This document shows, piece after piece, positions 60,240 to 64,000 of a stretch of 64,000 nt of DNA. Origin of the DNA: Apostichopus japonicus (taxonomy: Eukaryota; Echinodermata; Holothuroidea; Aspidochirotida; Stichopodidae); NCBI RefSeq assembly GCF_037975245.1, contig NC_092574.1, forward strand, positions 6,504,713 through 6,568,712. The letters run 5' to 3'. Positions within the stretch are counted from its first letter, which is position 1, and each line of letters begins with the position of its first letter. Position numbers and translations under genes: made by a program. The notes below the pieces were generated by a model. That model saw nothing but the letters and a program-made list of their open reading frames with translations, ran no database searches and was not told where the DNA came from.

Positions 60240-60885
60240 TGGAGGCAACGGAAAGGGAGGGACCACTCTTCCGCTTGTCCTTCTTTCTACACCAAAAAAG
60301 GACGGGTCATGGCGACCAATCCTCAACTTAAAACCGTTGAACAAGGGCTTCGCCAGGCCAACTCATTTCCGCATGGAGACGCCTGCAATAGTTATACCGA
60401 ACCTCGCGAAGGGAATGTGGGCGGCATCCGTCGACCTCAAAGATGCATACCTCCACATTCCCGTCAAAATCGAGTCTCAAAACTTCCTAGCGTTTTCATA
60501 CAAAGGAAAAACCTACAAGTTTGTGGCACTACCCTTCGGCCTATCGACCTCACCGCGAGTCTTCACACGAATAGCAGGCACGGTGGTCGCAGACCTACGC
60601 CGAAGCGGAGTGACCTTATACGCTTACCTCGACGACTGGCTCGTCACGGGGAGGTCGCACCAAGAGGCACTCTTCAACCTAGGTCGCACAACAGAACGCC
60701 TCGAACAACTCGGTTGGGTGATCAACAGGGAAAAATCACATCTCATCCCAACCCAGACCATTCAATTTCTGGGTGCGATTCTAGACTTTCACACTGGTTG
60801 GGTGAGACCATCCTCAGAGCGGGTCACCAACAAACAGTTCGCCGCCTACTCAACAGGCGGTCCTCCCCGGCCAGACTTTGGATGA
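60240..60885 (+). pseudogene. DIRS reverse transcriptase
   Basis: The open frame holds KKDGSWRPILNLKPLN, then AASVDLKDAYLHIPV with a catalytic Asp, FVALPFGLSTSPRVFT, and the active site YAYLDDWLVTG. The first part of the fingers is in another frame, with the shift in an A run near 60290. After about 60830 the frame is lost again; the neighbouring frame continues through MRALGLMASLVD to a TGA at 60945-60947 in a position where relatives have Arg (CGA to TGA fits). Confidence 0.88.
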
Positions 60886-61089
60886 GAGCCCTCGGCCTCA
60901 TGGCCAGTCTGGTGGACGTGGTACCATTCTGCCGTCTCAGAATGTGACCTCTCCAAATACACCTACTAGAACACTACAACCCGGAGCGGGACGTACTCGA
61001 CAAGCGTGTACCCCTGAAAGGGTTCGACACGGCCCACTTTTCGTGGTGGCTCACAAAGGAGAACTGGGCCCAGGGACGCCCCTTCCGAG

Positions 61090-61500
61090 AACAAAAGTCT
61101 CTAATTTCTATCTCCTCAGACGCTTCCTTACAGGGCTGGGGAGCGTGTCTGGACGATCTGACAATTTCGGGGGAATGGGAGCCAACCTGGCGACAGGCCC
61201 ACATCAACGCGCTCGAGTTGGAGGCACTATCCAGAGCCCTCCACCACTTCGAGTGTCACCTTCTGGGCCACGCCGTGACAGCCTTCTGCGACAATACCAC
61301 GGTAGTGGCCTACGTCAACAGGCAAGGGGGGACGAAGTCCCGATCACTGTGTGCCGCAACATGGGACCTCCTGCTCTGGTGCCGAGACAACATTTCTCTA
61401 AGAGCCTCGCACGTTGCAGGGAGGGAAAACCTAACGGCGGACGCCCTGTCCAGGGGGGCCCAAACCCCAACGGAGTGGTCCCTACAGGAGATCACCTGCC
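61090..61500 (+). pseudogene. DIRS RNase H
   Basis: In a frame different from the RT. The four catalytic acidic residues are visible: SSDASLQGWGA, HINALELEALSRAL, TAFCDNTTVVAYVNR and ENLTADALSRG. The domain itself is open and continues in frame to 62088, including a stretch rich in Leu and Pro typical of the connection between RNase H and the recombinase. Its link to the RT frame is broken near 60850-60947. Confidence 0.85.
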
Positions 61501-61859
61501 GGAACCTGTTCCGCCTGTTCGGGACTCCGAACATCGACTTGTTTGCTTCGGCGACCAATGCCAAGCTCCCAGTATTTTGCACTCGGACCTTCCACCCCAG
61601 GGTGTGGGCGTCGGGCGCGTTCTCGATTAGCTGGGAGGGGATGGAGGCGTACGCCTTCCCCCCCCCCCTCTGCCTCATACAGAAAGTGCTACTCAAACTG
61701 AACCTATCCCGAACACGGCTACTGCTAATCGCGCCCTACTGGCCGAGACGACCGTGGTTTCCAATGCTACTAGACCTACTAGCAGGAACCCCACGCAGTC
61801 TTCCAGACTCACCCCATCTAGTGAGCTTGGGCCGGGCCCGAGTCAGCCTACCTCATCTA

Positions 61860-63060
61860 TGGTCCTTGAACCTGACTGCGTGGCCGTTGTCCGGGCTCGG
61901 TTCAGAGCGAGCGGCTTTTCTCCAGACGCTGCCGCCATGGCAGCGTCAGCCAGGCGGCCAAGCACTGCCACACTTACGATTCCCGACTGGCAAGATTCTT
62001 CGAATGGTGTTCCCGTTTACAGGTCCGTCCGGATACTACCTCTCCGGCACAACTAGCGGACTTTTTCATGATCCTCTTCAAAGAGGGTAAACAACCGAAC
62101 ACCATTCGAAATTACAGATCGGCTATCGCAGCGATCCACTCGGGATTCCTAGATGGGTCATCGGTAGGCACCTGCCCGCGGCTAGCGGCCCTCCTCAAGG
62201 GTATGGCCAACCGCAGGCCCATGCGTCGTAAGCTTCCACCAGCTTGGAGTATCAACGGCGTGCTCCATCACTTAGCCCGTCCACCTTTTGAGCCAATGGG
62301 CTCATCCCTACTCAGGGACCTCACCGTCAAGACACTATTCTTGGTGGCCTCTGCCTCCGCCAGGAGGAGGAGTTGCCTGCACGCATTGTCCACAGCAGAA
62401 GGACACATCCGTTTTGACAGCCAAGGCGTGCGTCTGGTTCCGGACCCCAGGTTCCTTGCTAAGAACCAGACGCTTGCCTTCATACCAGGGGACATCTTCC
62501 TCCCGAAACTGTCCCTGACCTCCGACACTGCGGAGGACAAACTGTGGTGTCCGGTGAGGGCACTCAAATGGTACTTACATAGGACAAAGGACCTGAGATC
62601 ATCACAGGCCCTATTTATACTACCTACAAGCCCTCACTCGGCTGCCTCTAAAGAAACGATCAGCAGATGGCTGGTGCAGGCAATTCGTCTCCATGCGGAG
62701 ACAGACCAACCGGTCAGGGCCCACGACATTCGAGGCCAGGCGGCATCGAAGGCCCTGTTCCAAGGGGTCCCGGTGGATGACATCCTCCAGGCGGCCTGGT
62801 GGAAAACCCCCTCGACTTTCGTCGCGTCCTACCTAACGGACACGGTCGCTTCGGAGTCGACGTTTGGCCGTATTACGATCGCTTCGGCGTGGTTTTTCGC
62901 ATCCCTCTCGGGTGGGTTCTCCCACCCGACACGGGCCTCCCCGCTGCGGTTTCATGACCACAGCGGAATGGGGCAAATCCGGAAGGGAGAGAGGGTGCGC
63001 GGTGACCTATGGGAGCGGTCACCGGGGGCGCAGTGCTTAAATTATACCAGTGGCGTCTAG
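61860..63060 (+). pseudogene. DIRS tyrosine recombinase
   Basis: The N-terminal part (from about 61860) is in one frame and shifts near 61970; the main frame is open from about 62000 to 63060. Core-binding sequence (NTIRNYRSAIAAIH) is followed by the catalytic Arg in ASARRRS, the H-x-x-R box AHDIRG, a WW in AAWWKTPSTF at the second His/Trp position, and the nucleophile Tyr in SYLTD. All catalytic residues expected of the family are present, so the catalytic half is intact. The protein integrates the circular cDNA without making target-site duplications. Confidence 0.88.
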
Positions 63061-63103
63061 GTAGACTAGGAAATGTGCGTTAGTGTTGTAGGAGACAGGT
63101 AAG
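62964..63103 (-). repeat. Right inverted terminal repeat of the DIRS element
   Basis: Reverse complement of the left repeat, from CGGAATG to GACAGGTAAG. It contains the equivalent GGTGACC/GGTCACC hairpin at about 63000-63023. The recombinase open frame runs into it and stops at 63058-63060. Confidence 0.9.
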
Positions 63104-64000
63104 TATCGTCGTTCGTAAATACTCAAACCAGTGAGTTTTGGTGTGTACAAGGGTTGCCATGGTATTCGGTAGGGCCAAAGTTACTTGATATTCTTGTGAA
63201 AAGATTCAGGCAGAAAAATGATTATAGATGTTGAAAGTTAGGAACATCAAACAGATCTACAGGAAATCCCACGCGCGGTTGTTTTGAGTCGACGGAAGAA
63301 TTGGGAAGGAGGGAGGGAGGGAAGGGTATGGGGATTTAAGCGGTCATTTAACTTGCAATCATGAGTAGAGGAGTTAGTCATTTAATTGAATAGATCATGG
63401 TTGTGAAAAGCTTTCGTTGATTTATATATTTATTTTAATTTAAAAAATCTTAGGTCTACAAATGTCCAAACTAGTAGGTCATTACGTATCTTTATTTCGA
63501 CCACGTTATTTTGAAACAACAAGACGAAAAGACATAAATTAAAAGAGATGGAACATGTGATATTTGGCATAGGAACATGAGCAACTGATTAAGGAAAGAT
63601 ATTAATGAGAATGCAACCCGTTGTGAACCTAGGCTGGCGATTTAATAACAGCATGAAAACATATTTCACGAACAACATCTAATGCGATAAGTTGTTCTAA
63701 TATGGTTGTTATTACGATTTCGCGGGACTGGTACACTTTGTTGTAACTCGGTCCGAGAAAACCAGGCAAACTCAGTAAGGCATATTTTGTTTAAGAGAGA
63801 TCGATCGTAATATTTTCTTCATGATTTCAATATCTATAATAAGAACATGATCATGGATCATTATAAATAATACAGTCCAGAACAATATTCCATGTGTCTA
63901 TGAAGCTCTTTTACATAAAAAGCGTTGGTATTAGCCAACGCTCCAACAGTTTTGGGAGAAGCTATTAAAAGGATAGTCCAGAAGAAAAATTATTTTTGAC
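63104..64000. other. Right flank, no recognised gene
   Basis: AT-rich sequence with a small GGGA tract (63308-63325). I see no exon, RNA gene or repeat here. Confidence 0.4.

Larger units (their letters stand above)
57341..63103 (+). mobile_element. DIRS1-like retrotransposon, near full length, decayed coding
   Basis: A 5.76-kb GC-rich element with 140-bp inverted terminal repeats at 57341-57480 and 62964-63103. In order on the + strand: a gag-like region, reverse transcriptase, RNase H and a tyrosine recombinase. DIRS elements replace the DDE integrase with this recombinase and have inverted or split repeats instead of LTRs. The coding regions are broken by several frameshifts and stops (near 58188, 59290, 60290, 60850, 60945 and 61970), so this copy is not autonomous. 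GC content contrasts sharply with the flanks, as does its codon composition. Confidence 0.9.

Noticed and set aside
61310-61696. - strand frames inside the DIRS element
   Set aside because: They are antisense shadows of the RNase H and recombinase region in GC-rich DNA.

Overview
This is a eukaryotic genomic window, very probably from a marine invertebrate; an echinoderm-like genome is plausible but unproven. The signs are small exons with GT/AG introns of phases 0, 1 and 2, low gene density, a tRNA-headed SINE family, Ty3/gypsy and DIRS-type retrotransposons, G/C-tract MITEs, and long satellite arrays inside introns. No bacterial-style operons, rRNA genes or functional tRNA genes are visible.

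Three cellular gene loci can be read. (1) On the + strand, 16.0-36.9 kb holds the SH2 and tyrosine-kinase exons of a Fer/Fes (Fps)-family kinase. Splice sites and phases agree through the SH2 and N-lobe exons, but the C-lobe carries an extra T before DFG (22659), an inferred 7-bp deletion before the YPGM motif (about 36411) and an in-frame TAA (36751). I read it as a decayed copy or, less likely, as several consensus errors. One intron is 13.6 kb long. (2) On the - strand, 46.0-41.1 kb holds a SET-domain gene whose core SET exons are recognisable but contain a TAG inside the domain; a rearranged partial copy lies just downstream. (3) On the - strand, 55.5-48.9 kb holds an intact-looking five-exon gene for a 506-residue protein with a C-terminal BEN domain and an unrecognised N-terminal module.

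Mobile and repetitive DNA makes up much of the rest. 4.3-6.4 kb is a modular tandem array abutting a decayed Ty3/gypsy pol fragment (- strand, 6.4-8.1 kb). 9.06-9.55 kb is a ~130-bp tandem repeat. 10-16 kb holds several copies of a G/C-tract MITE family. 16.33-19.40 kb is a TIR-bounded element containing a ~400-bp tandem repeat rich in AGGTCA half-sites. 23.1-25.7 kb is eight head-to-tail copies of a ~339-bp tRNA-derived SINE unit. About 26.0-35.8 kb is a ~300-bp satellite whose polarity flips near 32.68 kb. 43.5-44.95 kb is a TIR element with mirror-placed TGACGTCA sites. 52.58-53.48 and 53.57-54.51 kb are two successive TIR elements with minisatellite interiors. 57.34-63.10 kb is a nearly full-length but multiply frameshifted DIRS1-like retrotransposon with 140-bp inverted terminal repeats and a tyrosine recombinase.

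The recurring theme is inverted-repeat-bounded elements whose interiors are tandem arrays, sitting in introns of genes of which two appear to be decaying.
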